Source of the DNA: Microglena sp. YARC
Lineage: Eukaryota; Chlorophyta; Chlorophyceae; Chlamydomonadales; Chlamydomonadaceae
Assembly: GCA_022414725.1 (NCBI GenBank)
Contig: CM039463.1
Span: forward strand, 54,010,185 to 54,074,184
Reading direction: 5' to 3'
Length of the DNA: 64,000 bases
Under the pieces are notes generated by a model, which worked only from the letters and a program-made list of their open reading frames with translations, had not been told where the DNA came from and did no database searches. The position numbers and the translations under genes were made by a program. Shown piece after piece: positions 31,691 to 43,147 of this stretch (position 1 is the first letter of the stretch; each line of letters starts with the position of its first letter).

Positions 31691-32539
31691 TGCATGCGCA
31701 CAATCAACCAGATTTAGGGCGACGAATACAGCCAGCCAGCGAGCTCTTCACAGCGAAAGGCGAGCTCTGCAGACCGACGAGGAGCGATGCAAATCAGCGC
31801 CGGCGTTCAGCAAATTCTGTAGGGCAGCCTGGACCTAATGCTCACAGGCATGCCGAGCGCCAGGCCGCTAACCAGACAAGGCGCGAGGCCAATGCAGCCA
31901 TGCAGGCTGAAGGTAATCCTGCAAGACAGGCTGCAAAGGCTGTGGATCTGAGCGCCTCACAAGACCAACTATGGCGAATAGCAGATGCGTGAAGAGTATG
32001 CTGCCAACCTCGGAAGTTACCCCAGGCTCATAATCAAGCCTTCATATCGTCATGCTTTTTTTCTCCGCCTGCAAGCGTTGCCACCATTCATTCCACGCAT
32101 GCGCACTTTGCTATGCCATCGCAGCGCATACGTCACGGTTGGCACCCAATTGTTGCAATTATTTGACTTTGTTCAGATCGCCATGGCCATTCCGCCCCCC
32201 CTGCACACCCCTGCGCATGCACCGCTCATCCCATCTTTGCGAGCTCTTTTCGTTGTATCGAATATCGTGAAACACATTGCTGTGTGTTTTTGCTGTTCCG
32301 AGTATTGACCGAGTATCGACTGGGGCACTGCACGAGAAGAAGAAGCTACAGGTTTGTAGCTTTGCCTTTGCGCCGGTCCAGTGTTCTCGGGAAGAGTAAA
32401 TTCTGAGCGTTCGCAAGCTGTTGGTAGATTCAAAGCACAGCCCGCCCCTCTTTCTGCACGATTGAATCCCACAGCTGGAGTGAAGGGTATGAGGTGGGGA
32501 GAAGGAGAGGGTGTGTGCATGTTGGTGGTTTGGGGAAGG

Positions 32540-32666
32540 GAGGGTTGGGGGGGGGTTGGGGGGGGGGGGGGGAGGTGAGAGAAAGAGAGTGTTTGTGGAT
32601 AGATTGGGTGGGGTGAGGGGTAGGAAGAGGTCAGGGGAAGTAGGGGATACTGTGGGTCTGGATGGA

Positions 32667-32702
<36 letters not shown>

Positions 32703-32890
32703 ATGCGTGTATCTGAGGGTGGGAGGCCACGGCTGAAGCACAAGGGGGAATAGGTGGGGTAGAAGAGGTGTGCGTCTGTGGGTGCAGGGGGAGAGGGAGG
32801 GGAGAGTCGGCGGAGATGGCTGATATCTTGACTGTGTGTAAGGGAGAGAGAGGGGGGGGGGGGGGGGGGAGGGGGGGGGGGGGGAGTACC
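32540..32890. repeat. Cluster of poly(dG) runs
   Basis: G runs include 32670-32701 (32 bp) and several 8-13 bp runs at 32549-32575 and 32852-32884, embedded in G/A-rich DNA. Minus-strand poly-Pro frames across this area (up to 264 codons) are repeat artefacts. Confidence 0.9.
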
Positions 32891-33224
32891 CGTTCTGTAA
32901 CCCAGACCAGACCAGGACCCATGACCTGGGTGGGTGGGGGGTGGCCACCGGCCACACTGGCTACCATACTAGTATATATATATACATACCTTAGCTGTAT
33001 GCTGTCCCTGTAGCTGATTTGTGGAGCCCCGACCGATGCTTAACTGGAGGCAATATAACAGTGTACGGTCTAGTATGTGTACAATATAAACAATATATTA
33101 GTATATTACGGTCTAGTATGTGAACATTTCACAGCAGCCAGCAGCCATATTTATCGCTGAATTTGTGTAACAAAGTTCAATTCAAGGTATCTTGAGATTA
33201 CGAGATGTGAAGCATCACCACATC

Positions 33225-33412
33225 ATGCTGCCTGCCCATGGTTCGATACAGCAACCTCCCTTGGCATGCCTTGTACTGCCTGCCCATCGTTCCATACAGC
33301 AACCTCCCTAGGCATGCCTTGTACTGCCTGCCCATCGTTCCATACAGCAACCTCCCTAGGCATGCCTTGTACTGCATGCCCATCGTTCCATACAGCAACC
33401 CCCCTAAGCATG
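33225..33412 (+). repeat. 48-bp tandem repeat, about four copies
   Basis: The unit CATGCCTTGTACTGCC / TGCCCATCGTTCCATAC / AGCAACCTCCCTAGG (48 bp) repeats with few changes. Because 48 is a multiple of three, minus-strand frames encode a 16-residue repeat; start and stop context do not support a gene. From 33420 to 34700 I see no gene. Confidence 0.95.
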
Positions 33413-34716
33413 CCTAGCAGTGCTGTTCTTTTCAGCTATGAACAGCAGCTTCCAGGCAGCTCCCCTGACAGGCTTTTCAGTAAAATCTAATGCAACCTAG
33501 TGAACCTTGAAGCTGACACAGTCAGCAGTCCAGAACTACTGAACTATTTGGGTGTAGCACAGCGGCTGGCTCAAGGAGCTGCCTAGAGGCTGCCAAATTG
33601 CATTTGCAGCACCCCCTCGCAGCCCAATTCAAAACTGCCAGCCAATAATTGTAGGTATTAATTGAGCCCCGTCTTACGGCGGTAGGGAACAGGCTGCTAC
33701 TTGACCTGGACAAAGCTACCATGGCGGTTGACAGCGACCGCGAACACTTAAGCGCACCCATGGGGATGCAAACCCGGCACCTACGTTGTTCAAATAGCTC
33801 TTCAATTGAGCCATTCGATGAACGGGGATATATAGACTACTAGCAATTGATTCAGAGTTATAGGAACTGCCGACATGTACGCAATGTTTGTTTGTATGTC
33901 CAGGGGTAAGCCAAATAGGCTAAAGGGACTTGCCCAACCGTGTAGGGCTTAAAAAGAAAAAGCACTGATGAACTGAACCCCAAACAATTGTCTTACCAAC
34001 GGGGGCCCTGTGTTCGTGCTACAGTGATCATTTGATTCTGCAATATAATTAAATCATCATCTCATCTGGGACGCAATGATTGATTGAACGCTGATCAATT
34101 AATCACTGATCAACGGCTGCACATTCTCGACAATTCTTGGCACAGGCTATCGTCAAAAGTACCAGCTGCACATTGACCGCAATTGATAACACACCGTAGC
34201 TGTTGACAACGTCCACGTCACATTTTAACTGACGACTATCGAGTAGCATGACAGGTCAAGTCCAATCCTGATGATCGATCACGGCGACACCTTGTACAAG
34301 GATCACACAATTTGTTTGTTCAGCAATTTCACGAAAATCACGAAAATTAGCAGATCGCAAAAATCAGCCAGATCACAGTCGTCGATCCATAGGTCAGCAG
34401 CGCCTCCGGGCCGACCAACTATACATGGATTATGAGTATTTACACTATGGCGCACACAATGGCATCCTCAGAATTCCTCCATAGAGATTGTGCGATAGTC
34501 AAAAATCAGTTCTGCAACTCCGCCCCCCAACCCCCTCCCCCTAGGGTTGCCTAACTACTGCAGTCACCCTTCCAAGGGCGGCCAGAAACACGTTAACTTA
34601 AACAAAATGGTAGTGGGACAGTTTTCTCAGCATGGTTCAGCTACACTTCCCCTTGGGGCTAGTCCCACCCTTCTCGGCCCCAATGTTGAACTAGGGCTAG
34701 GGCTAGTTACACCCAT

Positions 34717-34717
<1 letters not shown>

Positions 34718-34799
<82 letters not shown>
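34718..34799 (+). repeat. 38-bp poly(dC) run followed by CA repeat
   Basis: The longest homopolymer of the window (34718-34755) passes directly into a CA run. A further C-rich block with C runs lies at 35054-35110. Confidence 0.95.
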
Positions 34800-34803
<4 letters not shown>

Positions 34804-35293
34804 ACCCAGCCACCTCAGCCCACACCCACCCACACACACAAACTATCTACCACCCACAAACTCACACACACACTCTTACACACACTCATTCACCCATCCA
34901 TCCAACTCATTGCCACACCCATACGCTCCCCCCACCCCCACGTCTTAAGTGGTGCCAATGAACTGCCCTAGTCAAAACAAACTCAATGGTGGTCCAAGAA
35001 TGTCATTAGGAGGTCTGAGTCAAAAGATATCAAACAACCTGAGGAGGGCTGATACCCCCCCCCCCCCCCACCCCCCACCCCCCACCCCACCCCCCCCCAC
35101 CAACCCCCCACCCACCCACTCACATAAAATGAGGTGCTCATAATGACCTGAAAATTGGCTGAAAGCAAAGCACGAATCGCGCCATTAGAGCCCCATTCTC
35201 AGATATACACGATTGGCCTTACTGAGAATTTGGACACCTGGGCTCCTCCTGCTTCCGCACAGGGGATAAATCCTGATCGCAGAACTTCGAAGC

Positions 35294-35508
35294 AGCAAGC
35301 TTGGGAATATCTATTTCTTGATCTCTTGCGCGCGCAGCAGCAGGATTGTGGACATAAGCTGTGAGGGACAGTGGGGCTGATGTTATGCCGCTTTCAAGGC
35401 CGACATCTTCTCGTGCGAGCTCGCGTTTGAACTCAAATTATGATCCATGTGCGTTTTAAAAGGAGTAACCGGAGTGGGGATTAATTGAAGTGGGAGCTAA
35501 ACTACTAA
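35294..35508 (+). repeat. Dispersed direct repeat, copy 2 of 2
   Basis: It is the partner of 25434-25650. It ends just before the sequence I assign to the terminal region of the endogenous virus, so it helps place the virus-host border near 35510. Confidence 0.88.
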
Positions 35509-35509
35509 T

Positions 35510-36351
35510 GTGATCATGGCGGGTGCCGGGTCTTTTCCGATAACTTCATTTTACCCCAAAAAACCAGTAGGGGTCTTTCCGATAGTCCCTCCGCACGAAT
35601 TATATCTCGGGGGGTGTCCGTTAGATTTTCCCGTGCAATACCGTGGTAGTACCGTGGGCGGCTTGTTGATTAGCCGTAGGCTCATGGATGCGAAGCATCC
35701 ATCTGTGCGGGGGTGTTTCTGTCCATGATTCGCCTAAGATTCGGGAGCTGACGCGATTCGCCTTATAGATTCGAGAGCTGACGTGTGTCCCGCGAATAGA
35801 TAAGAAACAATACGACAAAATACGACAAAATACGATTAGCCAGACTTCGTTATACTTTGTTACACCTTTTCTACTCTCCGCGCAGGATGCGACTGTCTAC
35901 CGGTTACCGTTCCGCCCCCGCTACTCGCAGGAGGAGGAGTGGTTGCCCCACAGGATCGTGGTTGCCCCTGCAGTACTGCAGTACTGCTTCGCGTAGGCCC
36001 TTCGTGCATCCTGCTCCGTCCAGGAGCAGGAGGTACCGTGGTGTTGTCCCTGCATTAGTCGTGGTTGCCCCTGCAGTAGTCGTTGGAATTGTCTGAGGGA
36101 GCTGACGCGAGTCCCGCCAGAAGGAAGAAAAGAATGACATAAGAATGACGAATGAATGACGAATGAATGACTTCCGCGCGACTCAAAAATGAAGATTCGG
36201 GGGCATGCCAACTACGACCCCCAAAGGACAGCGTGGCTGAGAGTCAAGAGGGAGTCGCGTCAGCTCCCGTCACGTAGTGATGACTCGCGGCATACTTGAT
36301 TACACTTCGTTACACATTTCTACTCTCCCCGACAGGAACCCCGACAGGAAC
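35510..36351. repeat. Candidate terminal region of the endogenous PLV
   Basis: The motif GGGAGCTGACGCGA or close forms occurs at 35747, 35774 and 36099, and in reverse at 36254-36269. A CTTCGTTA.AC..TTTCTACTCTCC block occurs at 35848 and again at 36306. A perfect 30-bp segment (36261-36290) is repeated in inverted orientation at 45767-45796 beyond copia-2. Tandem GGTCTTT(T)CCGATA words lie at 35529 and 35572. The region lacks a supportable gene. I read it as the decayed terminal repeat of the virus; the exact end is not resolved. Confidence 0.5.
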
Positions 36352-36675
36352 TATCAGCTTGAAATCACTCCGGTAGAGTGGACAGTAGATTAAAGCAGCG
36401 GAACAGACGCACCAATCTATACACGGAGACAAGGATAACGTTACAGACACAGGAGACCCATAAAGGGGCACCTGTGGTGAAAGGAGGCGGTAGACAGGAA
36501 CCTAACAGGGTACAGATCAGACCGGAGACGTAGGTGACAGGAAGCTGCCACTGAGTCATCTCAAGATGACTCAGTCCCACGGGAAGCTGGCTCAGGAGAG
36601 CCGATAGTTCTAAGGGAGTACATAAGTAGTCACCAAGTCATAAAACGCGTGAGAGCACCGCTATACATGCTGATA
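36352..36675 (-). repeat. copia-2 3' LTR (324 bp)
   Basis: In element orientation it starts TATCAGC and ends GCTGATA, a perfect 7-bp inverted terminus but neither TG nor CA. It is identical to the 5' LTR except for one extra G near 36509. Confidence 0.95.
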
Positions 36676-37063
36676 CTCCACCTATGACACAGGTGACATA
36701 CAATAGTACTACTCCACCTATGGCACTGGTGACATAGAACTATATGTAACAAATTAAAAAAAAAATCAAAGAACTCCGGAAAAAAAAATCGAGAGAAACT
36801 TCAAATGAAACCCGAAGGGTGTAAGGGAAGGTATGAAGCAAGGCAAAGAACCAAAATTTGCCGAGTGGATATAAGAGGACAACTAAATATCAAAGTCGGG
36901 TAACAACGGTATAGAAAACCCGATCCGGGAATAGGAACCTAATGCCAATCAATGATAACTTAAAGAAACTCTAAATGTAACCAAAGAAACCCTAAAATGT
37001 AACCAAAAATTCCAGAATACATGTAACCAAAATTCTAGAATACATGTAACCAAAAAAATTGGT

Positions 37064-37700
37064 TTAAGGAGAAGCAGTCATTCCAAATATGCGAATGAAA
37101 CGCCAGAGCACCATAGGATCAAGGGGCTTGGTGAAGGGGTCAGCACAGTTGTCCTTAGTGTTAACATAGGCAACATCTACCTGGCCATCCTCCACCAGCT
37201 CCTGGATATAGTGATGGATGACATCAATGTGCTTGTTGCGAGGGAGCAGCTGACAGTCATTGGCCCAGCTCAAGGACCCCAAGTTGTCACCCTGAATGGT
37301 GACCAGGTCACAAGGCAGCCCTAGATCAATTCTCAACTTTTTCAACCATTGCACCTCCCTGGCAGTCTGAGACAGGGCCTGATACTCAGCCTCACTGGAG
37401 CTAACAGCAACAGTGGGTTGCCTTTTGCTCATCCAGTTCACAAGGCAGCCTCCAGCAAGCACAGCATAGCCAGTCTGAGATCTCCTGTCAGACCCATCAT
37501 CAGCAAAGGATGAGTCACTAAAGACAGTAAAAGAGAAACCAGGGCTGTGAGTGTAAGTGAGGCCCAGATGGGAATGTTCTCTCAAATACAAAAGCAAGCG
37601 CTTGGCTGCAGCCCACAGGGGGGCAGTGGGTTGAGCAGAAAACCTGGACAGGTAGCTAACAGCAAAAGAAAATATCAGGCCTTGTGCAGGTAGCCAGGTA
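37064..37700 (-). CDS. copia-2 RNase H
   Basis: Intact Copia RNase H: FSDSSFADDGSDRRSQTGYAVLAGG, VNWMSKRQPTVAVSSSEAEYQAL, IQGDNLGSLSWAND and KHIDVIHHYIQELVEDGQVDVAYV. It ends 388 bp before the 3' LTR. A small frame shift near 37680 (SFAVSYLSRFSAQ overlapping the end of RT) separates it from RT. Confidence 0.92.
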
Positions 37701-38573
37701 CAGCAAAGCCCCCACAAGAGAGAGGTACTGGCTATTAGAGGCCAGAGGTTCTCCAGGAGGATCAGTGACAGTGCACTTGGACATGGGAACTGAAAACTTG
37801 GGCTTGGTAGCAGCAGTGAGACCAAACTGCTCCACCAGCTCAACAATGTAGGAGTGCTGGGAGATGTCGATCTTAACACACCTGCCGTCAGAATCAAGTG
37901 TACAAGTCATGTCCAATGAAAGGAACTGGACAGGTACACCCATTTCCTTGACTTCCCACCCAGCTGCTTCCATAGCCTTGATCAGCAAGGCATACCTATG
38001 CAGCTCACTAAAAGCACAGATAAAGTCATCCACATAGGTCAGGACATAGCTCCACCCACCAGTAGAATCCCTCCTGAAATACAGAGCAGGTTCAGCTTTG
38101 CACATGGTAAAACCGTGGGCAACCAAAACCTGCTTTACATCTTTGCTCCAAGCCCTGGGTGCCTGCTTCAAACCATAAAGAGATTTAATCAGCTTGCACA
38201 CAAGGGGAACATTGTCAGGACCAAGTTCATGAAAGCCCTCAGGCTGGTAACAGAACAGGTCCAGACCAGGTTCCAGCTTGGCATTCAAGAATGCAGTCTT
38301 GATGTCCAGCTGCCTCACAAACATCTTCCTATGAGTGATGGCAGCAAGGAGCACACGAAGACCTGCTTTAGAGGAGACGGGGGCATATACATCATGGTAG
38401 TCCAGCCCAGGACGTTGCAGAAAACCACGAACTACAAAACGAGCTTTAAAAACGCAAAGAACCATCAGCCCCATGTTTCTTGACAAATAACCATCTGCCA
38501 GATAGAATCCTCTGCCTAGGAGGCTGTGGAGTGAGGACCCAAGTGCCATGAGCATGGAGGGAGGCCATCTCAT
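37680..38573 (-). CDS. copia-2 reverse transcriptase
   Basis: The frame reads FKARFVVRGFLQRPGLDYHDVYAPVSSKAGLRVLL, then LDIKTAFLNAKLEPG, SLYGLKQAPRAWSKDV, the catalytic LTYVDDFICAF and LVGALLYLATCTRPDI. It keeps the sense codon that copia-1 has mutated to a stop. A frameshift near 38450 separates it from the upstream linker frame. Confidence 0.94.
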
Positions 38574-39327
38574 CCTTCATAGCCTGCAGCCAGAGATCTC
38601 TGTCAGGGTTGGTAGGTAACATTGCAGCTTTATAAGAGAGTTCAGTAGAGGTAGAAATAAAAGCCCCCACGTACAAGCAGTGTACTTGTACATGGGCAGC
38701 GGGGATATCAGCAGTATCAGCAGTAACCGGTAATAAAGCCCCCAGCGCAGCACTCATGCGTGGTTGAACAAGGCCGGCCTCCTTTGCCTCTAAATCGTCG
38801 AAGCCTGGGTACACTGGAACACCCCAGCCATACGCAGTATCTGACCCGGACCAGTGTTCGAGGTCATCACTCACATCATCTGTGACGGCCACATCGTCGC
38901 AATGCCTGGTCCGGTATAAACCACCAGGTATAGCAGGGGGTGAAGTGATCAACAACTCCCGCGAGCTATCCGAATAGGTGGACGGGGGGTGGCGACTAAT
39001 GGGCAGTGGACCTGTACTAGGTTCCACTATGACCCAAGGCTGTCCTAATCCTACGACTTCACCGACGAAACGTGGCGCAGAGGAAGGCCCGGCGACCCCC
39101 TGAGATTCGAATAAATTAGAGCTTGAAGGAACATCAGACTCCCCCTGGCCCAATGCCGCCGCACGCGATACAGCACCATCATTACCTGGCCTGGGACGCA
39201 TCGTCATCCCATGACCAGTAAAGCGGTCAACAATCGGGGTTGGTAAAGGGCCCAGGACATTGTCAGTAGTATCAAGCCCTTTACCGATGATAGCGGCAGG
39301 GGTGCGAGAAAAATACTGAGATCCATC
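38446..39327 (-). pseudogene. copia-2 integrase C-terminus and linker to RT
   Basis: The frame carries the low-complexity linker and the start of RT (LWLQAMKDEMASLHAHGTWVL, GRWLFVKKHGADGSLRF). It is the continuation of the integrase ORF 43110-41704, cut off by the inserted LINE. Confidence 0.85.
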
Positions 39328-39365
39328 ATAGGTTATGGTTATGTCAAGACTTTACCACCCAGGAG

Positions 39366-40251
39366 GTGTTTTCTGTTCTCCAATCCCTACGGAAAAACTC
39401 CTCCCCCGGGGTAGATGGTATCCCTGCAGAATGGTACAGATTTGCTTCCCATGAGGCCAACTCCCGATTTGTACAAGCTATGACTAACCTGTTTAATCTC
39501 ATCTGGAAGACTTCTTACCCTAGCCAATGGGCTGCAGCTGCCTTGGTACCCGTACCCAAATCCAAAGGCAGTGTGTATGACAAGGACAACTATCGAGGTC
39601 TTGCGGTGAGCAACTCCATAGGAAAGATCTTCTCCCTTTGCATGCTACGTAGACTAGATGATTGGTCAGAAGAATTCAACCTCAGAGCCGCTGGCCAATA
39701 TGGATTTAGAAGTGGTAGGGGTACTGCAGATGCATCATTCATTCTTAACCATATTGTAGATAAATATAGAGAAAAGAAAAAAACCACTCTTTGTGGCTTT
39801 TGTTGATTTCAAGAAGGCTTATGATTGGGTCAACAGAGACTTGCTATGGGATTGCTTAGCAAGGCTAGGAGTCAAGGACCCCTATCTCAGTATTCTGAAG
39901 TCCATGTATAATCATGTTGTTTTCCAAGTTCGCCTACATGGGGACATTGGATCCTCCTTTCCATCCCTTGTAGGAGTTAAACAAGGAGACCCCCTATCCC
40001 CACTCCTATTCGGTCTGTTCATTGATAGAATTGAATCGTTCCTCCAATCCAAGCTCCCAAATGTAGGGGCTGAGCTTAGGGGAAAGATTCTGCAACTGTT
40101 ACTTTATGCTGATGACCTAGCTATAATGGCAGAATCCCCGGCAGATATGCAAGCGATGCTTGACTGCCTGAGAGATTTCTGCGAGGCTACTAAGATGGCT
40201 GTGAATATAAAGAAAACTGAGATTGTCGTTTTCAACAAAACAATTCTGTGA
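39366..40251 (+). pseudogene. LINE reverse transcriptase
   Basis: Two overlapping frames (39366-39806 and 39793-40251) together give the RT core: KNSSPGVDGIPAEWY, LVPVPKSKG, NYRGLAVSNSIGKIF, GQYGFRSGRGT, the first catalytic Asp in FVDFKKAYDWV, GVKQGDPLSPLLFGLF and LLLYADDLAIMA. The frame changes in an A-rich run at 39771-39783. Confidence 0.93.
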
Positions 40252-41434
40252 TGAGGCCCGCATGGATCCTGATTACAAATTTGTCTATGATGGAGCACAA
40301 CTTTCTACAAAGTTATCTTTTATCTACTTGGGATCCCTCTTTGTGGATGGTGACTCAAGCAATCGTGCAAAAGCTGCTTTTTCTAGGATGCTCACTAAGG
40401 CCCAAAAGGCACACCACATGCTTCGTAGGCGATGCCATACTATGGAGATATACAATATTGATATTCTCACCCACCTGTTTGATTCTCTTGTACAACCTAT
40501 CCTGAATTTTGGCTGTGAGGTGTGGGCTCCTTCTATTCTGAACAACACACTTATCTCAAATGACCATGCTTGTGAGAAATGGCATAGAGGTATACTTAAA
40601 CAAATGTTGGGTGTTTGCCAATCTACTACATCTAATATTATCATGGAAGAGCTGGGTAGAACCCCGTTGTGTTTTGCTTGGCTTAAACAAGCTTTGCGCT
40701 TCTGGAACAAGACCATACATAAAGAACCTGAGGATCTCATTAGAATGGCTCTTGAGGAATCTTTTGACTCCAACACTGGCTGGGTTCATGACTTGCGTTG
40801 TGCTCTCCACAAGCTAGGATCCAGTAAAAACATCAACATTTTGGAGGCTGTCGATGTCGAAGGTATTATGTCTGAAGTTTTTGAGTCATGGAGGTTTAAG
40901 TACCCAAGTGACACCAATGCAGTTAGAGACATCCCTGATGAGAGAAGGGTTGGCTTTAAACGCCTCCGATACCAAAAATGGTTCGCAGCCAACAGCAATG
41001 ATGAGAATGGCTTGATTCCCTTTACATCCGCCTTACATAAGCAGGATCAGATTCGTTCTATAGCACAGTTTAGAATGGGTTCCCATTGGCTGAACACAGA
41101 AAGAATGAGGGTGGTGGATAGAGCACACATCCCTCGCTCAATGAGACACTGTCAAATGTGTGGGTTCCAAAAAACTGAGGATGAAATGCATATGTTTGAG
41201 TGCCCTTTTTATAATGATATTCGCCTCCGCTACCAGAATCTGTTTACAGATATTTATAGGCATGTCCATGAGGATACCGACTTAACCGTATGGAATGTGG
41301 AATTCTGCGATTCCACATTCAGAACCTTTATGAATGGAAATGGCACTAAGTCTTTTTGGAGCAACCTAGCCGACTATCTTTCTACTTGTAGAAGAGCAAG
41401 ACAGGAAGCCCTGGACTGCTTAGTGGCACCGTAA
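40223..41434 (+). CDS. LINE ORF2 C-terminal domain
   Basis: The 403-aa frame begins with FCDEARMDPDYKFVYDG and SFIYLGSLF (thumb), continues through a helical connector, and ends with the zinc-binding CQMCGFQKTEDEMHMFECPFYNDIR. The 3' UTR of about 260 bp ends in the ATGTA tail. Confidence 0.85.
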   Translation: MSFSTKQFCDEARMDPDYKFVYDGAQLSTKLSFIYLGSLFVDGDSSNRAKAAFSRMLTKAQKAHHMLRRRCHTMEIYNIDILTHLFDSLVQPILNFGCEVWAPSILNNTLISNDHACEKWHRGILKQMLGVCQSTTSNIIMEELGRTPLCFAWLKQALRFWNKTIHKEPEDLIRMALEESFDSNTGWVHDLRCALHKLGSSKNINILEAVDVEGIMSEVFESWRFKYPSDTNAVRDIPDERRVGFKRLRYQKWFAANSNDENGLIPFTSALHKQDQIRSIAQFRMGSHWLNTERMRVVDRAHIPRSMRHCQMCGFQKTEDEMHMFECPFYNDIRLRYQNLFTDIYRHVHEDTDLTVWNVEFCDSTFRTFMNGNGTKSFWSNLADYLSTCRRARQEALDCLVAP

Positions 41435-41703
41435 TTTATTATCCCTTTTTTTTCTTCTTGAGACTTCTCATTTGTTAGCTTCTTACCTCCGCCACTGTAA
41501 GTGGTTGAGATCTGGGTCCTGCTCTAAGGGGTTTAATACCTACGCCACCAAAACGGTGGTTGGGAGTTTGGTTTGTTTGTCCTCGACACACCCCTGATGT
41601 AATGGGGTTTTTTGCTTTGTGGGTGCTTTTTCTTTTTGTTTAAAGCACAGAGTCTCATACACCCTCGCGGTGTCAAGTAGACTTTAACATGTAATGTAAT
41701 AGG

Positions 41704-43147
41704 GAAAGAGCCCAGGGATACAGTTATAGCTAAACTGTTCATAGAAGAGCACATCACGACTCTCTACCACCTGGCGCAACTTCGGAACCCAAACAAAATA
41801 ACCCTTACTCACCAGAGAATACCCAACCAGTCTACCAGATAACGCCCTTTCGTCAAGCTTATTGCGCTTCTTCCCATTCACTAAGGTAACATAGCATGGG
41901 CACCCGAACACGCGCAATAACGATACATCAGGTAGAACCCCAAAGAACAACTCATAAGGAGTCTTGTCACCCTGATTAGGCAGCCGGTTGCGTAGGTAAC
42001 ACGCGGCGAGGAAGGCATAGGGCCAGAAGGACTTAGTGAGCTTAGACTCCAAGTGAATGCTCCTAGCTACGTTCTGAAGGACCCCATTGTCCCGTTCCAC
42101 AGTCGCATTCTGCTGAGCAGTGTAAGCCATGGACAATTCATGCACAGCACCAACCGATTCTAACCAATCCTCGAACCACTTCACTATAAATTCCTTAGCC
42201 CTGTCAGACCTAAGACACTTGAAAACAAATCCATGCAGCTGAGTCATCCATCTGAGGATGGTAGTTTGAACTGCTAAGGGAGCTTCATCCCTGGTTCTCA
42301 AGCACAAGACCTCAGCATAGCCAGAGTATTGGTCAGTGAGACACAGAACATAAAACTCCCCACGCAAGCCCCTAATATTAAATGGCCCCATGATGTCCAA
42401 GTGAAGGCGTTGTAATGGGGCACGGATCCTAGTTTTGGTTTCTTTAGGAAAAGGGATACGTTTTCCCTTTGCCTTCTGACAAGCATCACATGGGATCTTA
42501 GACAGTCTTTGCACCTGTTGGAGAGTGAGGGGTAAGTTCTGAACCAAACCCTTCCTTACAAGGTTGTGCATGGCATCATAGCCAGGGTGACCCAGCCGCC
42601 TATGCCACAACCATTCAGGAGTGGTAGGGATCACAACTCCACCATCCTCATCAACATCAAGAGCAAAAGCTGGATAATCTTCAGCACCATACAAACGGCC
42701 ACGAGGGGTGTGACAAGGCCTACATGCAAACTTGTACACACCATCACTGGAGGCAGGGAAAGACCACAGAACAGAAGAGCCCTGTGTGGCAGTACAACTA
42801 AGACTATCAAAAGAAATCTTGCAGTTGTGAGCATGGGCAACAGCATTTACTGACATGAGGTTCACCGGACAGTGTGGGATGTAGAGAACATTGGTTAAAG
42901 TGATTGGTGTCGGTAACCAATCACTACCTAACACAATAGAACCCTGGCCCACAGACCGTTGAACCACACCATCACCAAATTTAACTGCTGGCCCAGTCTC
43001 AGAAGCATGAAACACAGTGAACAAAGACATATCACCTGTGATTGACATCCCAGCTCCAGAATCAACATGCCAGACACCCTCAGACAGGCTCGGGCTGCAG
43101 ACATTTGAAAATTTCGCAGTGCAAGAGAAAAGGACAGAGCGTTCCTC
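41704..43147 (-). CDS. copia-2 protease and integrase
   Basis: Starting directly after the gag TAG in the same frame, the sequence reads WHVDSGAGMSITG (protease), NLMSVNAVAHAHN, then integrase WLWHRRLGHPGYDAM...CDACQKAKGK, LDIMGPFNIRG, LRSDRAKEF and NATVERDNGVLQ. The DDE triad is intact, with Glu in NATVERD. It is cut at 41704 by the LINE, so the last ORF residues come from the LINE tail. Confidence 0.94.

Larger units (their letters stand above)
39333..41698 (+). mobile_element. 5'-truncated LINE inside copia-2
   Basis: This 2.37-kb insertion lies between copies of ATAGG (39328-39332 and 41699-41703) in the integrase linker of copia-2. It has RT and C-terminal regions but no endonuclease, so it is 5'-truncated. 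Its 3' end is ATGTAATGTA, an ATGTA-type short tail. Two frameshifts are present. The clade is not settled; it is not the same family as the LINE at 529. Confidence 0.85.

Noticed and set aside
31265..31992. Two ORFs of about 100 aa on the plus strand
   Set aside because: No domain is recognised and they overlap tandem repeats; kept as non-genic spacer.
32159..32967. Poly-proline ORFs of 194 and 264 codons on the minus strand
   Set aside because: They are created by poly(dG) runs and G/A-rich DNA; several frames are open at once over the same bases.
33198..33411. ORFs with a 16-residue repeat
   Set aside because: A 48-bp tandem repeat is open in several frames by length alone; no promoter, start context or domain supports a gene.
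34688..34712. Telomere-like GGGCTA repeat
   Set aside because: Only about three units are present and they pass into a C run; too short to suggest a telomere.
35857..36211. Arg/Ser-rich ORFs on both strands next to the PLV end
   Set aside because: They lie in the palindrome-rich terminal region, overlap antisense and show no domain.
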